Assembly (NCBI RefSeq): GCF_004212215.1
Contig: NZ_QVFV01000002.1
Coordinates: forward strand, 865,525 to 929,524
DNA from: Leptolyngbya iicbica LK
GTDB taxonomy: Bacteria > Cyanobacteriota > Cyanobacteriia > Phormidesmidales > Phormidesmidaceae
DNA length: 64,000 nucleotides
Direction of reading: 5' to 3'
Part shown: piece after piece, positions 27,141 through 35,952 of the stretch
Layout of the letters: each line of letters opens with the position of its first letter
Position numbering within the stretch: position 1 is the first letter of the stretch
The notes under the pieces: model-generated
Seen by the model: the letters and a program-made list of their open reading frames with translations, nothing else
What the model was told of the DNA's origin: nothing
The model's database searches: none
Made by a program: the position numbers and the translations under genes

Positions 27141-27989
27141 CTAAAGCTGGGCCAAGACAGCTTGGACGTCTGGATAACTAAAAAAGGCGTCCGTATCCGC
27201 GATCAACTTGGGTCCCCACAGGTTGTCGATCAAAAACTGCATATCGGCATAGCGACTGTCTTTTTCCAGAGCCGGAATGCCAATCTCTAGCGCTGCGTCG
27301 ACATCCCCTTGGGCAAACTTAGCGACCGCGATCGCCAATTCGGGTTCCGGTTCCATGGGCGCAATTTCGAGAGATTCTTCCCAGCGACCAATCGCCGATT
27401 CCACCTTGCCCTGCTCGTACTCGACCAGGCCGATATTGTTGACCGACGGCCAAAACTCCGGGTCTAGCCCGACCGACCGCTCATATTGCGCGATCGCAGT
27501 GTCAAACTCATTCAGCTTGAAATAGGTATTGCCCAAGTCAAACAGCGCGCCCGGATTGTCAGGGTCAATGGCTAAGCCCGATTCTAGAAAGTCCGATGCT
27601 TTTTCGTAGTTGCCCTTACGAAAATGGGCCGTTCCCAACGCAAACAGCACCGCCGTGTTGTCAGACTCTAAAATCTTGGCCCGGCTGAGCGCCGCGATCG
27701 CAGCGTCAAATTCTTCAACTTGTAGATAGAGGCTGCCTAATAACCCCCAGACAGCGGCGCTAGTGGGCACCAGTTGCGAGGCCAGTTGCGCCTGGGCTAA
27801 AGCCAACTCATATTGCTGAAGCTGGGCTAATTGTGCTGCTTCTTGGGCTAAGGCCAGCCCCTGATCTTCTAAGCGTTCAGCGTCGAGGGGCAACACGTAG
27901 GGTAAAAGTGCTTGCGCTCGAACGGGAGCCGCTATCGTCCAGAGCCCAATCGCCGTCAATGCAGAAAGTAAAGATGTCCGTATTAGCAC
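27141..27989 (-). CDS. Secreted TPR protein
   Basis: Translation probably begins at a GTG at 27989, preceded by AAGGA with 6-nt spacing; a farther in-frame GTG at 28010 lacks such a site. The resulting 282 residues open with a Sec signal peptide (cleavage near PVRAQA), followed by about five to six TPR units, for example FDAAIAALSRAKILESDNTAV and YEKASDFLESGLAIDPDN. It is likely an envelope or periplasmic scaffold. It precedes the MidA-type methyltransferase with 9 bp between; a functional link is unknown. Confidence 0.75.
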   Translation of the reverse strand: MLIRTSLLSALTAIGLWTIAAPVRAQALLPYVLPLDAERLEDQGLALAQEAAQLAQLQQYELALAQAQLASQLVPTSAAVWGLLGSLYLQVEEFDAAIAALSRAKILESDNTAVLFALGTAHFRKGNYEKASDFLESGLAIDPDNPGALFDLGNTYFKLNEFDTAIAQYERSVGLDPEFWPSVNNIGLVEYEQGKVESAIGRWEESLEIAPMEPEPELAIAVAKFAQGDVDAALEIGIPALEKDSRYADMQFLIDNLWGPKLIADTDAFFSYPDVQAVLAQL

Positions 27990-28118
27990 AACAAGTCCTT
28001 GAATTCGCACGTAGCGCTAGCCATTTGTCAGCTTAGCTTATTCAACTAAATTCGCTGGTGTTGCCATCAAACTACCACTCAGAGGCACTTAAGGATGGCG
28101 AAACAGCGATCGCCCCCC

Positions 28119-28880
28119 CTAATCCAGCAGCAAATCAGCCACATTGGCATAAATCTGGGTCAACGGATGATCCGGGAAACGGAGACTAAAAATGTCACTG
28201 CTCCCCAACTGCATCATTTCCTCTGTGAGTGGCACTATCGACGCGACCGAAGCGCCGTAAGTTTCTTCGACTTCCTGCTTCAAAGCAACGAAATCAAACG
28301 ACGACAAGGCCTTATTGACCAGCAACAGCATCTTTGGCACTTCTAAGCGCCGGGCAATATCGACAGTAACGGCAGTGCCCTGAAAATCTTGGCGATCAGG
28401 CCGCAAAATCAACAACAATACATCCGAAATGGTAATTGACAGCAGCGTTTCCTCATTCAATCCCGGATGGGTATCGATAAATAAGTAGTCCAAGTTGAGC
28501 TGCTGAATTAACCCCTGAAAACCGTCGTTCAGTAGCCCAACGTCATAACCTTCGCGGAGTACCCGAGCAATCTCCCCGGCCTTCAAGCTAGACGGAATCA
28601 AGTAAATCGCGCTGTTACTGCCACCCTGACCTTGAAGTTTATGGGTCACGTCGTAGGCCGCATCTTCAACGGCGCAGCGTCCCCACAGGTAATCATTCAA
28701 TGCCAAATTCATGTCGCTTTCATCAAAGCCAAATAGCACATGAATCCCAGGAGACTGAATGTCAGTATCCACAATGCCAACCCGCTTGCCGGTGCGGGCT
28801 ACGGTGGCTGCTAGATTTGCTGTTGTATTTGACTTGCCGGTGCCTCCTCGAAAGGAGTGGACAGACACCACTTTGACCAT
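28119..28880 (-). CDS. MinD/ParA-like ATPase with altered P-loop
   Basis: A 253-residue P-loop ATPase of the MinD/ParA class. The loop reads FRGGTGKSNTT (about residues 10-20): the ATP-binding Lys16 is present, but the signature lysine that normally starts the KGG motif is Arg11. VDTDIQSPGIHVLFG is the switch I region with its Asp, and FIDTHPGLNEETL is the Walker B/switch II segment. There is no amphipathic C-terminal membrane helix of the MinD kind. Such ATPases position proteins or organelles; the cargo is unknown and no MinE, ParB or other partner is nearby. Confidence 0.8.
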   Translation of the reverse strand: MVKVVSVHSFRGGTGKSNTTANLAATVARTGKRVGIVDTDIQSPGIHVLFGFDESDMNLALNDYLWGRCAVEDAAYDVTHKLQGQGGSNSAIYLIPSSLKAGEIARVLREGYDVGLLNDGFQGLIQQLNLDYLFIDTHPGLNEETLLSITISDVLLLILRPDRQDFQGTAVTVDIARRLEVPKMLLLVNKALSSFDFVALKQEVEETYGASVASIVPLTEEMMQLGSSDIFSLRFPDHPLTQIYANVADLLLD

Positions 28881-29353
28881 ATGTCTACCTTCCAGGGTTA
28901 TCGCGCTGCTTGATCTTCGCTCAAAAGCTTAAGCATACCGGGACTCGCAGCAATGACGCCTCAGTGTTATTGAAGCTTACCGTGTTTAATCCACGTCACA
29001 TCGCCGCAGATGTGCCAGTTGTGTCTGTGATAAGTGTATGGGAAAGCTTCGATTTATCTCAAAAAAATCAATGCCACAGGCCAGAACAAGGGTGCAACAC
29101 TCTGCTGAACCAACGGCTTGATGATGTGCCGCCTAGCGTTTAAGGCATACCGGGTTAGCGGTAATACCAGGTCGGGACAACTCAAAGCCGAGTCCCTATG
29201 GAGTACATCGTTGAGCAACTCAGGAAAGAGTCTTGAAGTGATGAACTCAAGCGTTGCGCCAGTCCCTCAGACAGCTTCACAATGGCGAGATTCCCAAAAT
29301 GGGCTTAGGCCAAAAACCACCGACAAGGGATACGTACTCCTAATTCTCAAACA
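28881..29353. other. Intergenic stretch upstream of the MinD-like gene
   Basis: 473 bp between two minus-strand genes. Short frames on the plus strand lack family resemblance. No RNA gene, repeat or terminator with a T-run was recognised. It should contain the promoter of the MinD-like gene. Confidence 0.5.
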
Positions 29354-29656
29354 TTACGCATCGTCATCAGTCGTGTTTTCAGAATTGCCTTCGTAAAGGG
29401 CATCTAGCTGCTCGCGGGCGTCTTCGAGGGAAATCGATTTCATGACTAGCAGCGGCTCGTCCAACACACGTCCAGTTTCGTCCAACATTTCCGGATGCGG
29501 GACGGAGCGCTGGCCAGCATTCTCAGGAGCACTGCCAAAGCCTCGGTTGCTCGTACGACGGGTGTCAGTACCAAACATGATGATGTTGCGGATCAAGTTA
29601 CTGACAGCCAACACCGATAAAACTGCGAATGCAATGATGTAGATAGCGTGCAGCAT
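29354..29656 (-). CDS. DUF2973 family membrane protein
   Basis: A 100-residue protein with one N-terminal transmembrane helix (about residues 2-22, starting MLHAIYIIAFAVLSVLAVSNL) and a hydrophilic, acidic tail. It matches the cyanobacterial DUF2973 family of unknown function. The ATG at 29656 places the membrane helix at the extreme N-terminus as in relatives; an in-frame TTG at 29692 was rejected. The DUF2605 gene lies upstream on the same strand, a pairing seen in other cyanobacteria. Confidence 0.8.
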   Translation of the reverse strand: MLHAIYIIAFAVLSVLAVSNLIRNIIMFGTDTRRTSNRGFGSAPENAGQRSVPHPEMLDETGRVLDEPLLVMKSISLEDAREQLDALYEGNSENTTDDDA

Positions 29657-29852
29657 GGTTTCTGTGACGTGGCTCCTAAAGGCTTGAATCAAGGGGGACC
29701 AATACCCGCATGGTCGCAGATGTTTGATCGCCTTTGTTTAGTGTATCGAAGGTCGAGGGTGATTTTCAGGCGATCGCCTAAAACCTTGACGCTCATCATT
29801 GCTTGTCGAGTCATCCGCAACAGACTCTCGCGGTCTTGGTCAATACCATCAA

Positions 29853-30194
29853 TTAATCTGAGTCTGTATTGTCTGTAGTGTGTTGGCGAATGTAGCGTGA
29901 TGTTTGCCAGCACTTATTCACCAGTCGGTGCCACTGCCCGACGACAGCCATATCGACACCAGCATGGCCATCTGTAGCTAGCAGCAGCGTTTTTGCGGTA
30001 GCGACGGCTTGTTGTGCCGTGGAAACCTCTTGTTCTAGCGCTTGGCGATCGCTCTCGGGCAAACAATCCGCTTGGGCAGAATTCAGTAGTGTTTGAGTTT
30101 CACCAAACCAATATTGAAAATCTTCCAACAAGGGTTCTAAAACCGCTTGGACAATGGGTTGCTCGGGTTGATTTGAAGGCTCAGTGGCTGACAT
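29853..30194 (-). CDS. DUF2605 family protein
   Basis: A 113-residue, soluble, helical protein of the cyanobacterial DUF2605 family. The conserved core is VLEPLLEDFQYWFGETQTLL (about residues 16-35), and the C-terminal half has VGQWHRLVNKCWQTSRYIRQH. The function is unknown. It is followed, 196 bp downstream on the same strand, by the DUF2973 membrane protein; the recurrent pairing suggests a common complex, for example a soluble partner of a membrane anchor, but this is inference. Confidence 0.8.
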   Translation of the reverse strand: MSATEPSNQPEQPIVQAVLEPLLEDFQYWFGETQTLLNSAQADCLPESDRQALEQEVSTAQQAVATAKTLLLATDGHAGVDMAVVGQWHRLVNKCWQTSRYIRQHTTDNTDSD

Positions 30195-30243
30195 TGTGAC
30201 GGGTGGCTTCCATGCATCTCTTGTCTGTCAGCGTAACAAGGTT

Positions 30244-30489
30244 TTACCGTTGACTGCTTTGCTGCTCTTGCAGTGATTGCCATCCTGCCTGCCAGGCATG
30301 GCGATTTTTCAAGCCCTTGGCGTTGATCCAAAATCGGACGTCAGGATCACAGGCTGCCACCATCTCGGCGAACACCATGCCCTGCTCATTTTTGCGCGTT
30401 ACAACCTGAAAATGTCGCCATCCGAAAGTCTTTTCTTGGGCTGTCCATTTCGACCCTATGAGGTGCGGAAACTTTTGCTTTTTGGCCAT
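30244..30489 (-). CDS. Trp-rich small protein, TIGR02450 type
   Basis: An 81-residue basic protein with five tryptophans in conserved positions: LIGSKWTA, GWRHFQV, RFWINAKGL, HAWQAGWQ. This matches the TIGR02450 Trp-rich conserved hypothetical family found in cyanobacteria and some proteobacteria. No function is known. It is a separate gene on the same strand as DUF2605, 49 bp upstream of it. Confidence 0.8.
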   Translation of the reverse strand: MAKKQKFPHLIGSKWTAQEKTFGWRHFQVVTRKNEQGMVFAEMVAACDPDVRFWINAKGLKNRHAWQAGWQSLQEQQSSQR

Positions 30490-30682
30490 CGGTTATCCTG
30501 CCCGGTTGTCTGCGATCGCGCCACTCTGGTTCCAAAATACCAGCGTTCAGGACTGCCTAGCATGTCAGTAACGTAGTCGAAGGGGTGGATTCCTCAGGTC
30601 CGACGCTGATGTATCAACAGCTGTCCAACACAATAAAAGGCGTTAAACGTTAGGCGGCGGCGCTAAGCCCCAAGGGAGCGTC

Positions 30683-31438
30683 ATGTATTTTATCGGGGTT
30701 GATTTGGGTTGGCAGTCTGGCGGCAGTGGCGTTTGTCTACTGCAAGCGGAGGACGATAACCTCCAGCTACTGAGTTTTCATCATTGCGACAGCCGCGCGG
30801 CGGTGCTGGCGCTACTCGATGAGCTGATCGCGCCGACAGCACCCGCCCTGATTGCGGTTGATGCTCCGACGTTGATTCCCAACCAGACGGGGATGCGCGA
30901 GTGCGATCGCCTGGCCCACCGATATTTTGGCAAGTATGACGCCGGCTGTTATCCCGCCAATCGGAGTCGCCCCTTTGCTCCGGCCCTACTGGAATTTGGT
31001 CTAGAGTTGGAATCTCGGGGCTTCGTGCACGCGCCACAGATCATCCCCCAGCAAGCTGGCCGCTACCAAATTGAGTTGTTTCCTCACCCGGCCACGATTC
31101 ACCTATTTCGGCTCGCCAAGATTTTGAAATACAAAAAAGGACGTATTGCTGAGCGCCGACAAGCCCTCGCGCAACTGCGGACCCTGCAATTAGACTCATT
31201 TCCCCAGCTCACGCCGAGTCTACCGCTGCAAGACCATGATCTCCCCACACTGCCCTCTGGGGGCAAAGCGCTCAAGGCCGTCGAAGATCAACTAGACAGC
31301 TTGACCTGTGCCTATGCGGGCGCCCATTGGTGGTGGTGGGGCTTAGCGCGTAACTGGGTCATGGGGGATGCTGCCGGTGGCTATATCGTCGTGCCAGCCC
31401 CCTATCCTGACCAAGTGGCCCCTCACCTTGATCAGTAA
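30683..31438 (+). CDS. DUF429 family protein
   Basis: A 251-residue protein of the DUF429 family, which has an RNase H-like fold: the start YFIGVDLGWQSGGSGVCLL supplies the first Asp, IAVDAPTLIPN the second, and RECDRLAHRYFGKY and IELFPHPATIHLF are family blocks. The biochemical activity is unknown; the fold suggests nuclease or nucleotide-related chemistry. GGGAG lies 5 nt ahead of the ATG. It is convergent with the glutathione transferase gene. Confidence 0.8.
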   Translation: MYFIGVDLGWQSGGSGVCLLQAEDDNLQLLSFHHCDSRAAVLALLDELIAPTAPALIAVDAPTLIPNQTGMRECDRLAHRYFGKYDAGCYPANRSRPFAPALLEFGLELESRGFVHAPQIIPQQAGRYQIELFPHPATIHLFRLAKILKYKKGRIAERRQALAQLRTLQLDSFPQLTPSLPLQDHDLPTLPSGGKALKAVEDQLDSLTCAYAGAHWWWWGLARNWVMGDAAGGYIVVPAPYPDQVAPHLDQ

Positions 31439-31457
31439 ACTTCTGGGCTGGCCAAGA

Positions 31458-32663
31458 TTAAACCGGGGCAAACTCCACTGGGTTTTGGTCGCGACGATGC
31501 CGTACGGGAATGGCTGGCCCCTGCTGATCACCCACCAGCGCAGCGGTATGTTCCAACGACGCCCGTAGTCGCTTGGCTGCATAGATTGACATGTCGCGGG
31601 GCACATTGATGCGATCGCGTAAATATCGCAAACCCACATCCGTCCCCTTTGGAGGTGGACAAGTTTCCCCCGTCATTAAATGCGTCAGGGCACAGCGCAG
31701 CGCCTCATCCAACGGCTGATCGCGCACTGGATTTACCCGAATAATATTGACCCGGTGCTGCAAAACCCGTTGTAACGCCTCTGCCCGCGATGTTTCCGGT
31801 TCTGGATAGCGAACATCGGGTAAGCCGAGCCAAGGCCCCTGGTCAACCTGCTGCTGATTGCGCCGCGCCTCGGGCGTGCCGTTTTCATAACAGCCGCCCA
31901 TTTGCGGGGGCAAATCGTGAACATGGGTATGAAAATCGCTCTGGGTGCCGCGATAGGTCAAACGACTTTCCAAACCATCAAACCAATCTGACAGGCGGGG
32001 ATTGACCTCCCGCAAAGAATAGCCTTTGTAGTAGTAAAGACTGGCGTTCATCCGCTCAACGTAGGGCACAAAAATAATGTCAGCGGCACTGAACGTATCG
32101 AGAAAAAATGGCCCCGGTGTCTGACTCAAGGCGGCCTCGACGTCTTCGACAACGCGCAAGAACTGCTCGCGGTGATAATCGTCTTCGCGCTGCGATCGCG
32201 CCGGATAACACAGCCAGCTACACCAGGCCCGAAACAGCAACCGTTCCAGCTTACGCAGTGGCATCACTTGTGGATCTCGCAGACTCCACTCCAAAGGGCC
32301 AAAGGCTTGCTCCAAGGCCAATAAAATATCGTCGCTCTCGGTAATTAACTGGCCATCCAGTTCCAGCGCGGGCAACATCCCCGAAGGCACCTTACGCTTG
32401 TACCAGGCTTCTTTTTGGCCATAGCAAAACATCGTGATTTTTTCGATGCGGTAAGGAATCCGCTTTTCTTCCAGCCAGAGCCAAACCTTTTGACAATAGG
32501 GACACCAGGCATGATTATCGCGATACAAAGTGACCCGTACATCCGCTTCAGCCTGGCCAAATAGCCGGAGTTTGGATTGGGCGTTGGTCGGCCCATTCAC
32601 GCGATCGATCGTAAAGTCAGTCAGCGATTCAAGGTCTTGCCAGTTCAAGCACTGCGTCGTCAT
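31458..32663 (-). CDS. Glutathione S-transferase family protein
   Basis: A 401-residue protein with an N-terminal thioredoxin-like domain containing [14 protein letters not shown] (a CxxC at about residues 54-57, as in glutaredoxin-like and Omega-type GSTs) followed by a C-terminal helical domain with [19 protein letters not shown]. It is much longer than typical 200-230-residue GSTs because of an extra C-terminal segment of about 130 residues; long forms are known in cyanobacteria and plants. It is likely a glutathione-dependent reductase or transferase; the substrate is unknown. Confidence 0.8.
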   Translation of the reverse strand: MTTQCLNWQDLESLTDFTIDRVNGPTNAQSKLRLFGQAEADVRVTLYRDNHAWCPYCQKVWLWLEEKRIPYRIEKITMFCYGQKEAWYKRKVPSGMLPALELDGQLITESDDILLALEQAFGPLEWSLRDPQVMPLRKLERLLFRAWCSWLCYPARSQREDDYHREQFLRVVEDVEAALSQTPGPFFLDTFSAADIIFVPYVERMNASLYYYKGYSLREVNPRLSDWFDGLESRLTYRGTQSDFHTHVHDLPPQMGGCYENGTPEARRNQQQVDQGPWLGLPDVRYPEPETSRAEALQRVLQHRVNIIRVNPVRDQPLDEALRCALTHLMTGETCPPPKGTDVGLRYLRDRINVPRDMSIYAAKRLRASLEHTAALVGDQQGPAIPVRHRRDQNPVEFAPV

Positions 32664-32806
32664 AAATTCAGCCTGGATAACGATATGTCTACTCCTGTAC
32701 TCAATTTAACGCCTCATCAGAGTGCTCTTGAAATAGCGGACAGGCTTAGTCCCTCGATGCGGTTAGCTGGCTGAAAAAACTAAGCGGCGCAGTGAACGGC
32801 CCTGAT

Positions 32807-34408
32807 TCACGACTGGGACGAAGGCAAACGGCCGGTGGAGCGATCGCCAGCCTCACAAGCCACCCGAAACAGCCCCCCTGGCACCGGCAAGGCTTCAGGC
32901 AGACAGGCAAACTGCGCGAGTAATTGCTCAGTGGGTTCAAAGAGCAATACGGTTTGGCCCGCTGTCGGTACCTGAGGTAACTCTGGAGATTGTGTAATCA
33001 CCCACGTCGTCTCTGGAGCCAGGTAATAGCTGAGGGAAATCACATTTCCAAGGGTTGTTTCGTGCGCCTGAGTCAGGACGGTCGGCTGCGGCCACTCATT
33101 AATCGCCGCTGCGATAGTACGGTTGTGATAGTTAAATCCTTTGCTCCACCAAGCCGGGGCCTGCAGAATCGCCCACGAGCTGGTGAGCCCCAACCCTAGG
33201 AGCAATGCGACTCCCCACAGCACTGCCCGACGCCGGTATTGATATTGCAACCCCAACCAACCGGCCATGGCCACGAGGCAGCCAATGAGCGCTGGCATAA
33301 AGTAGCGCGTATTTCTCGACAGCACACTCCCCCGCACCCAATCGCCCCCAAGGATGCAGACGGTGGGCACTAACACCAGCGTGAGCACCAACACGCTTGA
33401 CTCTTTAGATAAGGAGCGCAGCAAGGACAACAATATGCCCAGCAATAGCAGCACAAACAAAGGCGGCACTAGCCACGAATAAGGATGCTCTAACGGCAAA
33501 TTGGGATCAAAAAATACAGCGGTGAAGTGCAATCCCCAGAGCTTGACCAGCACGTCTAGGGGATAGCTGACGACGGTCGTCCAGTCGGTGGCTGATTGCC
33601 ACTGCTGTCGATTGAGCGCCATCACCAGCAACCACGGCATAAATAAGAGTCCAGCCGCCGCGATCGCTAATACGAATCTATGCCTTTGCCGTTGGGACAG
33701 TACCAATAGGCCGTATATCCCATGAGCCATCACAATCGTGAGGGACAGCACTGAAGTATAAAACGTGAGGCTAAGGCAAACTGCATAGGTGCCCCAAGCT
33801 CGCCAGCGTTGCAACCGCACCGCCCGCCGTAAGGCCCAAGTCGCGAGCACGGTAACCAACGTCCACAAAGCGTACTGTCGAGCTTCTTGGGCGTAGAGTA
33901 AGTGTACTGGCGAAACCGCAAACAGCAGGGGCGCAAGAATTGCGGCTTCGCGGATAGCAAAAAGTTCCCAGGCGAGACCCGGCAAGGCTAGAAAGGTCAC
34001 CGTACTGATCAGTGCAGACAGGCTGCGAAAAGCGGTCACAGAGGTACCAAAAACTTTGACCCACACCCAGCCGAGCAAATAAAACAACGGTGGATGTTCC
34101 GGATGGTCGATGAGCGATCGCCAGGTATCGGCAAAGGTACTGCCTGGGGCAAAGGTCTGGTATTGCAAGATTGCTGAGGCCGCGATCGGCTCTCCGGTAA
34201 AGAGTTGCGCCGCAACTTGGTCGCCCAGATGTCCGGTCACCCGCAAAGCCGTAAAGACCTCGTCATGCCAGAACACCATCTGGTCTAATCGCAGCCATCG
34301 CAAGCCAATTCCCAATAAAAGACAAAGTGAGATCGCCCATAACCAGGGCAATCTCACTTCGCTGAATCGCTGAGTTAGCCTACGCGAAAGAATAGCCAAA
34401 CTTTCCAA
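32807..34408 (-). CDS. GT39-family membrane glycosyltransferase
   Basis: An integral membrane protein of up to 533 residues with about eleven hydrophobic helices and the catalytic FWHDEVF motif in the first external loop (about residues 45-51), as in PMT/ArnT-type lipid-linked sugar transferases. HPEHPPLFYLLGWVW is a second family block. The Tyr-rich EARQYALW region also fits. It probably transfers a sugar from a polyprenyl phosphate to a glycan, lipid or protein at the periplasmic side. The outermost start is a TTG that overlaps the upstream gene by 29 bp; a GTG at 34357 would remove the overlap, and neither has a clear ribosome-binding site. Confidence 0.78.
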   Translation of the reverse strand: MESLAILSRRLTQRFSEVRLPWLWAISLCLLLGIGLRWLRLDQMVFWHDEVFTALRVTGHLGDQVAAQLFTGEPIAASAILQYQTFAPGSTFADTWRSLIDHPEHPPLFYLLGWVWVKVFGTSVTAFRSLSALISTVTFLALPGLAWELFAIREAAILAPLLFAVSPVHLLYAQEARQYALWTLVTVLATWALRRAVRLQRWRAWGTYAVCLSLTFYTSVLSLTIVMAHGIYGLLVLSQRQRHRFVLAIAAAGLLFMPWLLVMALNRQQWQSATDWTTVVSYPLDVLVKLWGLHFTAVFFDPNLPLEHPYSWLVPPLFVLLLLGILLSLLRSLSKESSVLVLTLVLVPTVCILGGDWVRGSVLSRNTRYFMPALIGCLVAMAGWLGLQYQYRRRAVLWGVALLLGLGLTSSWAILQAPAWWSKGFNYHNRTIAAAINEWPQPTVLTQAHETTLGNVISLSYYLAPETTWVITQSPELPQVPTAGQTVLLFEPTEQLLAQFACLPEALPVPGGLFRVACEAGDRSTGRLPSSQS

Positions 34409-35636
34409 AATTGGTCAGTAGGGCAATGTTCGTATGCTCTAGCGTATTGACCAGCCAGGGCACTTCTTTGCAAACACACTTTTCATGATGGTTAAACAAC
34501 ACCGTCAAGCGATTTTCTAGCCAGGGCTTGACGGCGGAGCAAAACAACACCACCCGCAGCAGTAATCCAACAGTCAATGTCTGACCCGCATCATGGAGCA
34601 ACTGCCAAAACCGCCGGAAAACCGGCTGTTGACGGCCTTGAACAACTAAAAAGTTCAACAGCTTTTGGCAAGTGGTAATCACGATAAAGTCAGTCAGCCG
34701 CTGATCATCAAAGTCGCTTAGCGTCTCGCGGAGATATTGCCGGAGCGATCGCCGAAAATGATTATTCACATAACGAGGATCAGCGTCTGCCAATGGCGAC
34801 AGCAGGTACTCCAAAAACTCTTCCTTAAAATCTCGGAAAGAGCGCACCGTTTTGCTGTAAGTGCGAAACATCTGAGCCAAGTCGCGATGGCTGCGGTTGC
34901 CTTCGACCTTGCCAGTGTAATAACTGAGGGCTTGGGCAAACTCATCCGAGGGCAGTTGCGTCGGATTTGGGACAGTCTTGCTGACCCCACGCTTTTGCTG
35001 GTCACAATAACGCGCGAGTTGCACCCCTAACTTGGTCTCCGCTTCTTGGCGCAACTGACCAACCTGATTTTTCTGCTGCTGGTCGCTGTCTTTGGTCAAC
35101 AAACTGCTGTCATACAAAAAGGGATAGCGCTTGAGCTGTTTACCGACTGGCTGCTCATCCATCGCGACGGTAGCCCCTTCGTCTGGGACGTCAATCAAAT
35201 TAGCAAACCGTCGCAGTGCATCATATTGTTCAGTCTGTGTAAACAGACGGCTCAGCTTACGAATTGTCTGGGTTTCCGCCATCGCGGCTGGAGTTGTTGG
35301 CACCTGCTCAAACATTTGCACCAGAGCTGGCACCGCCCAGTGATTGCGCGGCTCCGTTGACCAGGGATTCGCCAAGGTGTAGCTACAGCGGTTCAGCGTG
35401 TACTTAAACTCCCGTTCCGCATAAGGGCGATGGGCTAGCTCCACCACAATTTCCCAAATCGTTTCGTCCGGGCAGTAGTCCGCCTGGATGAACAATTGAT
35501 GAAACTGTTGCAAAACGGTGTCAGCATCTTGCTGCTGACGACAGTGCTGCAAAAAACCGTAAAGGCGGTTTTCAAGCTCGGCAGTGGAGGCGTTTTGGTG
35601 GCTAGACCACGATTCGTAGGAATCCATAGGGCTCAT
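34380..35636 (-). CDS. Unrecognised 418-residue protein
   Basis: I do not recognise a family. The protein is soluble, Gln- and Arg-rich and mostly helical, without signal peptide or hydrophobic segment; the last residues FGKFGYSFA are relatively hydrophobic. Blocks such as DFIVITTCQKLLNFLVVQGRQ and YVNNHFRRSLRQYLRETL look like conserved helices. It lies upstream of and possibly overlaps the GT39 gene, which suggests co-expression. Clean codon use and length make it a real gene. A 15-bp direct repeat lies 60-90 bp upstream of its start. Confidence 0.7.
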   Translation of the reverse strand: MSPMDSYESWSSHQNASTAELENRLYGFLQHCRQQQDADTVLQQFHQLFIQADYCPDETIWEIVVELAHRPYAEREFKYTLNRCSYTLANPWSTEPRNHWAVPALVQMFEQVPTTPAAMAETQTIRKLSRLFTQTEQYDALRRFANLIDVPDEGATVAMDEQPVGKQLKRYPFLYDSSLLTKDSDQQQKNQVGQLRQEAETKLGVQLARYCDQQKRGVSKTVPNPTQLPSDEFAQALSYYTGKVEGNRSHRDLAQMFRTYSKTVRSFRDFKEEFLEYLLSPLADADPRYVNNHFRRSLRQYLRETLSDFDDQRLTDFIVITTCQKLLNFLVVQGRQQPVFRRFWQLLHDAGQTLTVGLLLRVVLFCSAVKPWLENRLTVLFNHHEKCVCKEVPWLVNTLEHTNIALLTNFGKFGYSFA

Positions 35637-35694
35637 GCTGGCAGACTACCCAATTCGGCGACAGGGACAGCGATCAAGCGATTCGTTAAAACTG

Positions 35695-35726
35695 CAATTG
35701 AGTTAATTATCCAATTGAGTTAATTA
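35695..35726. repeat. Direct repeat, two 15-bp copies at 17-bp period
   Basis: CAATTGAGTTAATTA occurs at 35695-35709 and again at 35712-35726. It lies 59-90 bp upstream of the start of the minus-strand 418-residue protein gene, where an activator or repressor could bind. The AT-rich unit contains the palindrome TTAATTAA at the right edge. Confidence 0.7.
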
Positions 35727-35896
35727 ATTGATGGATGCGTTGAATGCACCTTACCCGCAAAACCTCTAATCAACAGAGCCATGCGGACACTTTTCAGGCT
35801 GTCTCCTCCCAATCATATCCCCAAGACCGATGTACGTCTTCTGCTTACGGCTAAAGCCGACTCTAGAACTGTGCAATCACGATTGCAAAAAAGCAC

Positions 35897-35919
35897 AAAA
35901 AAAGGGGGCAAATGCCCCC
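35897..35919 (-). terminator. Rho-independent terminator of cpcG
   Basis: GGGGGCA / TGCCCCC stem (35904-35910 and 35913-35919 on the plus strand) followed on the minus strand by seven Ts. It lies about 35 bp after the cpcG stop codon and has the classic GC-stem plus U-tract form. Confidence 0.85.
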
Positions 35920-35952
35920 AAAACGAGTTCCCTTGAAGCAAATCTAAAACGC

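Larger units (their letters stand above)
35637..35952. other. Intergenic region between cpcG and the 418-residue protein gene
   Basis: 316 bp. It contains the cpcG terminator (35897-35919) and a direct repeat (35695-35726), both listed separately, and must hold the promoter of the downstream minus-strand gene. No gene seen. Confidence 0.6.
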
